Below, in pieces: positions 47,320-57,975 of a stretch of DNA of 64,000 nucleotides. The stretch is from assembly GCA_019055375.1 (NCBI GenBank), contig JAHQIW010005075.1, positions 31,361 to 95,360 of the forward strand. Reading direction: 5' to 3'. How positions within the stretch are numbered: position 1 is the stretch's first letter; the number at the start of each line of letters is the position of its first letter. The notes beneath the pieces were generated by a model. The model had not been told where the DNA came from. It worked only from the letters and a program-made list of their open reading frames with translations, and made no database searches. Position numbers and translations under genes: made by a program. This stretch comes from Parelaphostrongylus tenuis. Lineage: Eukaryota > Nematoda > Chromadorea > Rhabditida > Metastrongylidae.

Positions 47320-47600
47320 ATTCGGCTCCATTTGCTAGACAAGATTTTTTCATAGAAGTGTCAGTAATCATTCAAAAATTTGAATCTTTGGATGAAGCTG
47401 AACCTGTCCGGATTTTCAACACACCCTTTTATAACGCTGTAAAATTCAAAATAATGTTTTATTTTGCACCTGTCGCGCGCCTTCATTTTTATCACACGTA
47501 TAATTCGCTGAAAGCGTGAAAAGCATACGAACATGTAGAGAAAATATCGTAGTATCTGAGTCGGTCGTTTTAGCTGGTGTTCTTTTTCAAACGGGGGAAA
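47320..47600 (+). repeat. Dispersed repeat family R3
   Basis: TTTTTCATAGAAGTGTCAGT, AATCATTCAAAA, CTTTTATAACGCTGTAAAAT and CACGTATAATTCGCTGAAAG, in the order of the 63.8 kb member. Includes a competing minus-strand frame of 115 codons that I reject. Confidence 0.55.
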
Positions 47601-49164
47601 TTTCTCAAATGAATAACAAGTCGCATCTGACATGTCCAACATTTTAGGCCATCGATTGATCGCCCTGCCCCGAGCGAGTAGATTACCCGTTAAAGAAGCT
47701 TGCCGCATATGTGGAACTCGATCTTATTTTCCCTGCTAAACTGCAATAAAACGGCCTTTCCCAAAAAAAAAGCACAGCTTTGGAACCATTGAAACTTACA
47801 CTGTCGAATAATAGTCTTAAGAAAGAGCTTTGGTGAGGATTGAAGTGCAAATTTTTTCTTTCTCCTACAGCACTATCACAAGAGCTCAGTCACTGCGAAT
47901 TTGTCAAGCTCTTCCTTACAGTTGATGATGGGTGATAAGGAGAAGAAGTAGATAATACTTTTAAATGAATCTATAACACGTATCACAGTTTGAATGTGAT
48001 TCATGCTGCAGGATTTTGCCAGTAGTTGCCTCCTTGATTGATTTCTCCTTATCCAAAGTCTTGGATGTGCTCAATAGGAAAGTTTCAAGAGCAGCTTGTA
48101 GACTAAAGAAAACAGGAATGTTAGACGATAGTTACGTAGATCACTCCGGTCACTCTTTGGGTAGGATAATCGTGCGCAGGTTCTTTATTATTATGGTAAT
48201 TTTCCTTCTAAAAATGAATTGTCATATTATATGTAAAAAGTGCATACGAGTTGTCGTCTTCAGCTTCCAAGATGTCGGCAGTGAAACTATCTGATTCTGG
48301 AGCAGTGCCTCTCTTGATGCTTGTATTACAAGTTGAACCATGAGTCATCAAATTCCAGCTGGCTTCTTTCCACTAAGGATTACGAAGTACAAGATAGAGC
48401 CGCAGTTTTGATATAAAAACAATTCCGTTATGAATTTCATGTCATTATGATAGTTTTATCCTTCGTTCTTGAGGTTTATAGGGACATCATAATTGCGCAC
48501 GTCTTTAGATCAGTTTCTTAGTTCTGTAACGGGCCTTTATTAGAACAGTGGTCTATGCGTTGCGACAGAAATAAGCTTCAGCTTTCTTCCTTTTCTAAGC
48601 AACTCTTCAGTGGTAATGAACATGCGTATTCCTTTTTCTTAATCAGAAATGGTAGTTTGGCAAAAGCTTTAAGTTCATCGATGAGCTTTAAGTATTTGGT
48701 TGAGTCTTTCATAATCTCGTCGATCGGACCCTTTGCAGAGTTCAGGCACCATTGAGGTGTCGAAAAGAGCACAATTTTATCAAACGACAGTGTGGTCGGT
48801 CTTTGCGTGAGTCCTATCGTCGTGAGACTCCCATGTCCACCAGTGATTTGCTGTCTCTTCAAAAAAGTATTCCCTATTGCGATGGATGGAGGTATTACAC
48901 AACGTTTTCCTTTCTGATTACAATGCTGCTACTGACTTTTCTCACATTTAAGCTTAAGGTGAAGAATAACTAATCATATTGGTACGGTTCTGACTCAGGT
49001 AAATTATGGGAAATAGCCGTCCGTGCGGCGATACCAACGTCTTCAGCGTTTCGTGTAAAAAACCTCTCTCCAAAAACTTAGAGTAGCGTGTTATCTATTT
49101 GACGTCTTTCGTTTCGAGTGTTTTTTTTTGAGACCACACTCAAATATCAATACGCCAGAAAATC

Positions 49165-49525
49165 ATTTTTGAGCCACGCATGTCATGTGGTCTGTCAAGA
49201 TGGGCTGACTTATACATCCGATACACGTGTTTCGACCTTGCGGTCTCGTCAGTCGGGCAGTTACCCTTTCTCGTCTTTTCTTAATCCTCTGTGGGTGCTC
49301 CAGTCCCCACACTATAAGTTAGCGACGATGAACATTTCAAACTGTAAGTCCAGTGACATTATCACTGAACTCGTAGTGCGGGGAGTGGAGCACCCACAGA
49401 GGATTGGCAAAAGACGAGAAAGGATAACTGCCCGACTGACGAGACCGTCAAGGTCCAAACACGTGTATCGGGCTCTATAAGTCAGCCCTATAGATAACAG
49501 GCCACATACGTGAGTCAGAAATGAC
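49165..49525. repeat. Hairpin MITE R7, right-arm copy
   Basis: Mirror of 44924-45284 with the same arms. It is the most complete member; the two units at 31.5-32.0 kb are single-ended. Confidence 0.8.
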
Positions 49526-49852
49526 TATGTGGCATACTTGACGTCTGTCGATCCCTCCTTTCTCGTCTCTTCTACGGCAATCGCATGGCGATCACATAGA
49601 GTAGGATGCAACCAGAAGCTTTCTTTTCAATTTTCATAGAAGGATGACAGAAATTTTAACCAACTACTCACTCTTGTTTACTTTTGGGACAGGGCTCAGG
49701 ACTAATGTACAGACCACTTCTGATAGAGTCGTAGTTGACTGCTCAGAGTGAAACTTTCGCGATTGACACATTGTGATATCATGGGCGTAGATTCGTTTAT
49801 CGAGCAGCAAACGTTCAAAGTGTCAATAGAGACAACTGTATTCCGTGCAAAG

Positions 49853-50522
49853 ATGGTATCACTCCGGCTTTTCGTGGCTATCTTCGCTTTCGTTGCTGTT
49901 GCTGTAGCGATTAAGTGCTACAATCGTAAGTGATTTATATTGCTGTCTCTGCCTAAGCAAACATTCTTATAGAAGCTTCAAATTCAATTTACAGTCACTC
50001 AAGAATTTCAAGCTATACTTTTGTGCAGCGTCGAATACTCTTTAGACATGATTGAAGCCGTTGTATTACATTGTAGGTAGCAACCTTACATGAATCTTGA
50101 TTGTTAACGATGTGAAAAAAAAAGCGTTACAGAAACAACATCGGACAATGCTCAGCCAAAAAGGAACGTGAAGTGCAATTCTGGTTCGAAATACTGCATC
50201 AAGTAAGATAATTAGTAAAAATTTCTCTATAAGGCTATGAACTGCTCCATCTTAGCAAAAAAATTCGCTTGAAGGAATTTGGCGATTTATTTGATTTCTT
50301 CGAATGCAGAACCTATTTATTCAAACCCTCAGCTAAGAATATATCGATGTTAAAAAGAATTACATAGTCTACTCAAGAAAAGCCTGTCGAAATAGTCGGC
50401 TAAGAAAGAATGTTGATTGTATGGATACCTAGGAAGGATGGTCATACGCTGAATTTAGGGTGAAAGTGGAACAAGAGTTACTATTTCTCAATATGTACGG
50501 GTGTGACACAGGATCTTGTCAT
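49853..50522 (+). CDS. Small secreted cysteine-patterned protein (right-arm copy), partial
   Basis: Exons 49853-49925, 50133-50202 and 50459-50522 mirror the left-arm gene exactly in position and phase. The start at 49853 is chosen because it opens a signal peptide of about 19 residues ending VAVAVA; an in-frame upstream methionine would add a hydrophilic leader of 35 residues. The mature part has Cys in KCYN, VKCNSG, YC and GCD...C. The third exon's acceptor (GAATTTAG) avoids an in-frame stop that the upstream AG would give. The final exon with the last cysteines is not seen before the arm ends. Intact coding in both arms means the duplication is recent or both are used. Ly6/ET-type secretion is an inference from Cys spacing. 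Confidence 0.6.
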
Positions 50523-52138
50523 GTAAGTATTGCAAATTTCTGATATTTCTTTTTTCTCGAACAACTGTTTGTATCTGCTAATAACAATGAAGTAAAACAC
50601 AAATTTTCCACGTCATTGTTACACCACTCGAAAAGGTACAATTCATGAAATTCGTTTAGCGTCAGAAAATACAACGAGAATTAGACTATTTAACTGAACC
50701 TCTGCAATTTTTATTCTTGCGAAGTTCTAAAAATTGCAAAATGTGTCATACAGTTCATATATGCATTCAGTCGCAAAGGTCAATGCAAGACTCTAATATA
50801 ACAAAAAGATGCCTCTGGTTTTTTTTCCACATCACAAGATAGATTTCCATAGCAAAAGGTGGAAAAGGAAGAAAAGAGTTTTCGCGTCATCTAATGTTCT
50901 TTAATTGCAACAATTCAAAGCAGTAACAGTCAAATTGCTCCGCCTATGCGGCTAGATTGTTATGGAAATCTGATCGGTTAAAATTTTGAAGTCTTCGCCA
51001 TTTTCAAATTCCATAGTTTGTGAAGATTGTCCTCAGGCACTCGTCCCTTTCTGTGGTATTCGTTTTGCCTGTCGTCCGAGTCGAGCGTTCCTCGTTGGAG
51101 CACCGCTTGAATGAAACACTCACTTGGCGACACTATTATATATAGAACGCCTGTCGATGATAATCTCCGTTGATAACATTTTGGTTTTCATTGCACAATC
51201 CATCAGGAGTGGTCGATGCAATTATCAGCTAGCACAAAGCGCACTAGTATTTTGTAACAAATCTACTACTTAAATCAACAAGAGTACTGAGACCCCTTTT
51301 TTGGTACACCTAGATCTCAAATATTTTTTCTGATTATTTTTCCTAATCAACAAATCATAAGAATAATCATTTTCCGCATTCCACTTCCAGTTCAGCTTTT
51401 TGTCTTTCTTTCTTAGATACTTTTTGATCTTAAAACATCACTTATTGACAGATTATCAATTTTTCATGATAGGCTACGATATGACGCAACGATAGGAGTC
51501 CTGAGAAATGCAAGTCCTTGCTAATTTAGTAGATAACACATGAGCAGCCAGAAAGGTTGTCACGGGTTCGATGCGTAACTAATGTTTCGAATTATGCACA
51601 TGTCCCAACATCTTTGGTTGGAATTACATATCACTATATTCTTTGCAATGGTGATGATAAGTAGCGTACTTATGCCCAACGAGCCTCACGGGTAATTTGC
51701 CACAGTACTTCTAAGCGTCTCAATACGACACAGAGTTTGATTTAACCTTAATATTTATGAATATATATATATATATATATAATATTACAAAATATATAAA
51801 TCATGCAGTGCACGTGAAAAGCTGCTCTTTACACTAGGTGATTTAAAAAATTCCCTTTCTCGACGAGATCATTTTCTAGCGAGAGACTATAATGTTGAGG
51901 CGGCGTGCATTAGAGAGGCATAACAATTTCTCCACCACAACACCGGCATTTGACACAGGAGGACGTTTTCCGCTATGATAGACTGATGTACCATTGAGAT
52001 AACTTCGTTAGTGTGACTCAGTGTTCACATGTGTCAATCAAAGTCTTGCAGCAAAGCCGCCTTTCAAATTTTCGCAGCAACCTTTTTATTAGACATTCAT
52101 TCTAGAAACTTTTCAGATACTTTATTATCCTACACGGT

Positions 52139-52409
52139 GCCTTTTTCACCGTGCCGATTCTAGTACTTCTAGCAGTCAATTCGTTTTTAGTCTACTCCTT
52201 GAACGTCGTAGAATACTGGTTGAGCGCGTTTCCTTGTAATCTACAGGATAGCCTGGTTGTGGCGTTCCATAGGGCGCCGTTTTTTGACTGCCGCAAAGTG
52301 TTGGGATGAACCCCTCGTCGCGACGATCATCACAAGCATTTGCCCCGTCCCGACCCCCGCACCTCTTCCCCTAGCCCTTTGACTTCTGATAGCTCCAAAT
52401 AGATAGAAC
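52139..52409 (-). repeat. SINE-2 copy in right arm
   Basis: Mirror of the left-arm copy; one A more in a homopolymer near 52283 breaks the long overlapping frame found in the left arm. Confidence 0.6.
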
Positions 52410-52639
52410 AAAGCTTTTTTTATGACTCTATAACGCTTTCGGCGTTGCAAATCCTCGAGCTGTTAAAATTTGTCTACAAAAAAGATCTAGAGATCTTCAA
52501 AACGTCATCGACTTTGATTCTGGCATCGCATAATTAGCAGTGGTTGTCTAGGCACTATTTGCAAACTAACAGATATAGTGTTATGGACTCATTGGGACAC
52601 ACATAATAGATAGATGCAAAGATATCGATACTAGCGCAG

Positions 52640-52795
52640 CAAGGCTGGGGTGAACAGGCAGGATGGGGACAACAATCAGGCGGAGGTTGGGGAGGACAGA
52701 GTGGTGGCTGGGGTCAGCAGTCAGGAGGATGGGGAGCTGGTCAGCCATCCGGACAACAGCAGTGGGCTAACGCTCAAGGTGGCGGCAGATACTGA
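52640..52795 (+). CDS. hnRNP-like Gly/Trp/Gln-rich C-terminal exon, 5' part missing
   Basis: After the acceptor-like TAGCGCAG, the frame reads QQGWGEQAGWGQQSGGGWGG, then GGWGQQSGGWGAGQPSGQQQ and ends GGGRY before TGA. This low-complexity GGW/GQQ composition with a terminal RY is typical of the C-terminal domain of hnRNP A/B-type RNA-binding proteins, which package and help splice pre-mRNA in the nucleus. The RNA-recognition motifs that should precede it were not found in the window. The longest listed frame here (from 52650, another phase) is a shadow. The giant palindrome ends 7 bp upstream, so the gene may be cut, or its intron may hold the whole repeat. Family assignment rests on composition only. 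Confidence 0.6.
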   Translation, partial: QGWGEQAGWGQQSGGGWGGQSGGWGQQSGGWGAGQPSGQQQWANAQGGGRY

Positions 52796-53060
52796 TCTGA
52801 TCTCTTTCGACAACAGCGTTTTGTTTATGTACGTGTTGTGCTACTACACAGTGCTGAGTGATCTGTTTTGTTACTTTTTGTTCTCTCTTTTAATAAGGAT
52901 GCGAGAGCTTGTTCAGTGCGCAGTTTCTTTCGTAGGACTAGCTCTGGCCAATGGTTTTCTTTATGTCCTCGTTATGAATGTCTTAAGGCTTAGCCATCCC
53001 TATTTAAGAAGTTGTACAACAGTTGTGTTTTAGTGGACTTGGTTTATTGAGGTATATCTG

Positions 53061-53066
53061 AATAAA
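53061..53066 (+). terminator. Polyadenylation signal of the hnRNP-like gene
   Basis: AATAAA 266 bp after the stop codon, in a T-rich 3' region and followed by a T/G-rich stretch. Confidence 0.6.
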
Positions 53067-53206
53067 CTTGTAATCATTGAAATGTTTGTTTCTGTGCAGC
53101 AAGTAAGAACGCTAGTTTATGTGTTGGTATAACAGACAGAAGAGTTCGAGGCTGAACAGCTCGGCTGTGTTGAGTGATGTTGACCCATGTTTGAACAAAA
53201 TAACGT

Positions 53207-53222
53207 GTGTTTCAGGTTTCTT
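53207..53222 (+). promoter_or_regulatory. Candidate trans-splice acceptor of Hikeshi gene
   Basis: GTGTGTTTCAG ends 7 bp before the start codon, about 150 bp after the upstream AATAAA. This spacing is usual for spliced-leader addition to downstream genes in nematode operons. No upstream open exon is seen. Confidence 0.55.
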
Positions 53223-56200
53223 ATGAATGAAGTATTCGGATTAATAGCAGCTGGAAGGGCGGTGAGTATAGGTAGTAGACCACGGTAGGAGGCAAGTTTA
53301 GTCGGCTGTAGGTCTTGAAAGGCTTTCAGTGGTGTTTTGTTTATTTAGGGCTTAAAGTTGTAGCAGTACTTTCTGGTTGAGCGCTTTTAGACCTTACTTA
53401 GAAATTCAATGACCGATAGGATGTTTTAAGCCTTTCAGAGGTCTGGTATGGCATCTCCGGTGATCTGCGTACGTTTCGACGTTCTCGTGCGCCTCATCAA
53501 TACATTGAACATCTTTGGCGCCGAGTCCCTATAAAACTAAGGGTGAGCCGAATGGCAAGTGATACTAACGAGAACGCTGAAATGTACGTATAGCGCTAGA
53601 GATGCCATACCAGACCTCTGAAAGGTTTAACCCATTGAGGACCAGCGCTGATAGGAAGGCTGCGTTGCGTCTGGTTTCTCATGAGACGCGACGCCGCCAT
53701 TACAGCAGCCGAGTGAGATTTGACGTAACGCGGCTTGGTACGAAACGTACCATATGGTCTTCAAAAGGATTATTGCATTCTGTCAGGCCAGTATTGCTTT
53801 GTTGTAGTGAAGTAAGTGTGATTGCTAGGCAATAGATGTGTTCGAATACCGAGAAGATGCATTCTGCAGCCGTCCCAATTTGTGCAAGTCGGTGACAGGG
53901 AGTTCTTATGCGAAATTGACAACGCGTCCAGCGTTAATCATGTAGTCGTCTTCATGACCGGAATCCATCCGTTTCCTGATGGAATGGGTGGCTCAGGTAT
54001 GGAACGCTCAAGGATAGATCATGTTTACATCATCATATCTGGAGTATACCTTCAGTAGCACTCATTCGAAATTGCTAGTTCACCGCAATTCTTTGTGGAT
54101 TCTGTTCCAGTGTACGTTCGATGGCCATCGCCTGAGGGGCACGATACGGGATGGAACTACCTTGGTTTCGTATCGAACATGAAGCCTAGCGTGATTTTCA
54201 AAATAGCCCAGGTGAGTCTCTGCTTCATCCAATCTCCTACTTTGGCATTTTAAGGCCATTCCTGATAGTTTTTGTTATTTGAAAGCACTGCATAGTTACA
54301 CTTTTCTTGTTTGAGTACAACGTTTTCAGAACGTATTTTTCAACTTCTTGAGCAGAGAGCTTTTTTTGCTCTTTCCCAAGACCTTTGGTAGTTATTCGAT
54401 AGCTTACGTTTTGCCGACTTCAGCAGTCTAGCCTTTTGCCTACCTTAAAAAGGTTTTCTTAAGTGCTGTAGCAGCAAAGTAAAATTAGGTTTCACACTCC
54501 ACGTGCCCTTCTTGCTCAGCTAGGATTTGTGGTGGTTCTTTGACAGGCTTAGTAGCTGCTTAGCAGCATAAATGTTGGTGATTCCGAAGCTAAGTTTGAT
54601 TTTTGAAAAGGTTTGCACAGAGCGCTGGAAGAGCGAAAAGATGATTACACTTCGCACTCTAGGTTTAGGCGTCAAAGCGGATTTATATAGCAATATGAAA
54701 TGGAAATATGCTTAAGCCCATAGAACGGTAGAACGAAGTCATTGCTACAATTTTAGTACTAGAAACCTGGGTTTTTCTACGAAAGGAATGAAATTACAAA
54801 TAAAGAACAAAAATTGCGCCTTCCCAAGCAGATTCAAGTTAGCTACGCGCAGCGCGACTCAGGAAACGCGATGATGTGCGCTGATGTAGACTCAGTCTTA
54901 TCTGTGCTGCTACAGCCACTAAGAAAGAAAGGTTTATCAGAAAGTAATCAAGTACAATACTAAAATTTCCGAAACTTAGGCTATCGAATGACAGCTGATA
55001 ATCTAAAAAAAAAGCGGGAAATGCCTAGCCTTCAAGAGCGTTGAAAAATGGATCAAGTAAAAAGGAATTGTACCAGAAAGAGTTTTGAGATAATCACCAC
55101 AGCTTTACTTTTTTTAGCTACATCTATCGGAGGTTCGTCACACAGACATATTTAGCGGCGGCATGAGTGTTAGTGCGATCGGTTCTGTACAGGTTGGGTT
55201 AATGGTCGAACCGCTTACAGCTATTGAAGGACGAGAAGCAGCTGATGGCACTGAAGCCACTCAGCAGGTAAAGTGGATACATTTCACAGTTCGGACAATC
55301 AGACACCTCATGTGCCTCATTTATTCTGATTCGTAACATATATCGAAGCTTGCAAGCTCTCAACAGTTGTCTGCTTTGTGTGGAGCTTGATCATCATTTC
55401 TAAGTGAAGGTGGCATTGATACGTTAAAGCGCTTGTATCTTTTCAGTTGTGAGACGACACACATTTTGAAGAATGCGCGGTTAATTCATTGGATTTTGCG
55501 CCGGAGTTTTTCCATCCGACTTTTGGTAGTGATTTGGTAGCTTGAGAAACGGCGATTTCACTACTGTCTTTGATTTTCGAATATACCTTTTTAATGTTTG
55601 TAACAGCTAAAAGGAAGTTATATTTCCCATTTGGTTTGCGTTTTATGCTCAGCTGATGTCCTTGCTTGGCTTTTCACTGGACATAATACTTTTCAGTAAC
55701 TTGAGTTTCGGTGATTCCGAAAAACGAACAGAAGACTATGTTAAACATCCGAGCTATATATGTATATAAGAGATCTTTATGCACAGAAATCATAGGAGGG
55801 GGTATAGGAAATCGCGGGGTATCAAAGTAACACGGACAACCTGAAAATTCTCGTGAAATAGAGAGATCTTTTCTTTTCTCTTGAAACAGAAAGAAAACCT
55901 TGATTGAATGTGAGATTCGCGAGCGCAGAGCGATAAACTGTCATTCCCAACGTTTCAAGAAAGGAACTTTCTCTGTAGGCAGTAGGCAGACAATGATGGT
56001 TTTCGTATCAAAACAAAACTATCTAACTGTTACGTGTATTTTGAAATCAAAACCAGTTCATTTAGTCGACGTTAGGTGAATTCGCTGAAACAATGTTGCG
56101 GAATTTGGTAAACCATGCTGAATCATACACGACTAGATTGGCAAGATCAGATGGGCATGGTTTGTTTAATAGTTTATTTAAGCTCCAATACTTTTTGAAA

Positions 56201-56352
56201 CAAAAGCCTTTGAAATCCCAGTGTTGTGAGAAATTCCATGTTCAGGTTTTGCTGATTACATTCCTGTCTCAGCGCTACAGGAGTGGTATAATAATTTCCG
56301 TCGTCGATTTGAGCAGAATCCATATTTCTGGAGATCAATTCGAAATGTTTAA
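53223..56352 (+). CDS. Hikeshi (Hsp70 nuclear import carrier) homologue, complete
   Basis: Hikeshi carries Hsp70 into the nucleus during heat stress by binding FG nucleoporins, independent of importin-beta. Exons: 53223-53261, 53870-53996, 54111-54211, 55118-55267, 56066-56159, 56246-56352; all join in phase, giving 205 residues (about 197 in mammals). Landmarks are the start MNEVFGLIAAGR (family MFG-L-AGR), NHVVVFMTG with HPFPDGMGGSVYVRW, WNYLGFVSNMKPSVIFKIAQ, a GSVQVGLMVEPL strand, the helix FAETMLRNLVNHAESY and the conserved tail EWYNNFRRRFEQNPYFW. The open frame at 56093-56410 is a readthrough of the fifth exon, and the minus-strand frame 56174-56392 is antisense to the last exon. Introns three and four carry R3 repeats. 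It follows the hnRNP-like gene closely on the same strand. Confidence 0.95.
53415..53640. repeat. Hairpin MITE, family R4
   Basis: Lies in the first Hikeshi intron. The left arm has AAGCCTTTCAGAGGTCTGGT, ATGGCATCTC and GTACGTTTCGACGTTCTCGT; the right arm has the inverted ATGCCATACCAGACCTCTGA and ACGAGAACGCTGAAATGTAC. Arms of about 90 bp with gaps. Confidence 0.7.
53630..53780 (+). repeat. Small dispersed repeat R6
   Basis: GAGGACCAGCGCTGATAGG, CGCGACGCCGCCATTACAGC, GTGAGATTTGACGTAACGCG. Shared with 23.1, 27.6 and 29.3 kb. It directly follows the R4 hairpin in the Hikeshi intron. Confidence 0.5.
54340..54560 (+). repeat. Dispersed repeat family R3 in Hikeshi intron
   Basis: TTTGGTAGTTATTCGATAGC, TTAAGTGCTGTAGCAGCAAA and CACGTGCCC follow family order but are diverged. 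A further unit is at 55460-55700. Confidence 0.4.
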
Positions 56353-56459
56353 CAATATTGTATTTTCTTTGCCTTTCACTTTTCAATTTCATAAACGGGC
56401 TTTTACATAAACATCGTGTCTCAGCAGCCAGTACTGTACACAGTGGAATATCATATTTA

Positions 56460-56700
56460 GGGAAGACGCGGTAGCTGAGTGATTAGTGGTGCAGTTCATC
56501 AGGAAACTAGGTGCTGGTTGGAGCCCCTCTCTCCATGCTCTATGAGCATCCCTTCATGCCCTATCCAATGAAATATAACTTGCCGATCATTCATGAAATC
56601 AATCCTTTAACCATCGTGCCATAGGGAACGGCTTAGCTCCGCTATGTTCAAGATTTTAAGGAGATTTGTATTCCACGACATTCATAAATTAGGTAGAATT
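56460..56700 (+). repeat. SINE-2 copy
   Basis: The head GCGGTAGCTGAGTGATTAG is followed by GGTTGGAGCCCCTC and, 150 bp later, TTTTAAGGAGATTTGTATTC and CACGACATTCATAAATTAG. Confidence 0.5.
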
Positions 56701-57339
56701 CTCAAACAGGCTGAAACAACATGCTAAAACAATATTTTATTTGTTTATTGAACCTATAGCATGAGGGTCAATCAAGAAAGAGATTGTGATTGATTGGTAA
56801 TGCCGAAGTTGTCGGTTTACAACACGCCAAATGTTGGAAGGCCTTCGTGGGCGATGAATGCGAGGGAACAATGCAGGAAGTGCCAGTATAGGGTCATACA
56901 TTTATAGTAGCGTAGAAAGTTTTAAGCGTACTGCATTTATATTATAGCTTTACTTGGGACACGTGACTGGGAGTGAAAACACTTGGTAATCTCAAGAGCT
57001 AATAGTCATGGTATCGCTCTGAGTTAGCTGATTGAAGAACAGAGAAATGCTGGTTTGTAAATGTGACTTGATATAACCCAATTAAAGATGGTTAAGTGTG
57101 ACGTTATCGGAGTGGCCGAGAGGCACAATTGAATATTGATCGCCGCTAATGAGAGTGAAGAGTAAGGATGTTACTTAGATTGTTTAAGGTTTCAGAGTAG
57201 AGAACAACGGTTGCGTTGATGTTCTTGCCAATTAGAGCTCGGCTGCGAACGTGAATTCTCCGAAAACAACGACGCAAACTAGACGTTTGCTATCGGACAA
57301 ATGCATGAGAGTACAGATTTCATTTCATTCTACAAAAAA

Positions 57340-57970
57340 AAGATCCTATATTCCCGAACAAAAATTTCTGGACTTCAGGTTACGAAGTTGTTGAAGGCAG
57401 TTCTGGCCTCGTCTTAGCTTCTGGAGTATTTCTTGCACAGAAATCAATTGAGAAGCTTGCAAGAAGAGGTAGTCAGTAGGCAAGAGGTTGAGCGATTGTC
57501 ATCCATATGAGCCAGAATTTTGTAGTTGAGCTCATTCAACTTCTACAGTGTTGATAATATCATGTGTTACTCCTTCGTTATCGAGCAGAAGGATTGGTCA
57601 CCTTTTGTTGGGCTTTGAGGAGAACAGCCATCGAAGTTTCTGATCCATCTCGTCATTTGCTTGAGATCATTCAATTGTGGTGATGTGATGACGGTATTTC
57701 GTTTTGAGAGACTCCAACGTCCACCGCCGATGGCGCGGTTTGTGGAGCTGTGAGTTTACACGAAGAGTTTTAGTCATCATGAGATTCAGACAGCGCCTCT
57801 CCCTATTCCTGCTGTTTTTATGGAATAGATCCGAATGTGACGCTCTTGAGGTGTTCATCTGGGTCCATTTTTAATGTCAAAACCTTTGATGAAAAAATAT
57901 ATGGTCTTTTCTGTGGAATTATCCCATAGAGTCCATATGGAACGTTTCGACTTCGTTCGCCTCATCATAG
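57340..57970 (-). pseudogene. Decayed mariner transposase
   Basis: On the minus strand, scattered over several phases with stops, are remains of the catalytic half of a mariner transposase: ILLLDNEGVTHD (family LLHDNARPH), SLNLLPTDYLFLQ (family PDL-PTDYHLF) and EILQKLRRGQNCLQQL. An upstream 63-codon frame (57667-57858) lies in the same element. Stops and frame changes show it is dead. The identification rests on motif order, not on an intact frame. Confidence 0.5.
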
Positions 57971-57975
57971 TTTGA
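57895..57975 (+). repeat. R4 fragment
   Basis: ATATGGAACGTTTCGACTTC and GTTCGCCTCATCATAG match the core of the R4 family. Confidence 0.45.

Larger units (their letters stand above)
46561..47886. other. Spacer of the giant inverted repeat (1326 bp)
   Basis: Unique sequence apart from a SINE-1 copy at 46808-47105 and an R3 unit at 47320-47600. No gene. Confidence 0.9.
47887..52632 (+). repeat. Giant inverted repeat, right arm (4746 bp)
   Basis: Reverse complement of 41817-46560. Two net one-base insertions relative to the left arm shift the pairing sum from 94447 to 94449. One insertion (near 48972) shortens an 87-codon frame to 73 codons. The match ends at 52632 (TACT); from 52633 the sequences are unrelated, and the hnRNP-like exon begins at 52640. 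Confidence 0.95.

Noticed and set aside
48016..48294. 92-codon frame identical in both palindrome arms (mirror 46153-46431)
   Set aside because: Identity only reflects the recent duplication and is no evidence of selection; no domain or consistent splicing seen.
49118..49480. 120-codon frame present in both arms
   Set aside because: It runs through the R7 hairpin MITE on one strand; the half-copies near 31.5 kb do not keep the frame.
52650..53033. 127-codon frame as a membrane protein
   Set aside because: It is a shifted phase of the Gly/Trp/Gln-rich exon read on into the 3' untranslated region; the exon phase with family-like composition ends at 52795.
56174..56392. 72-codon minus-strand frame
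   Set aside because: It is antisense to the last Hikeshi exon, which is conserved on the plus strand.
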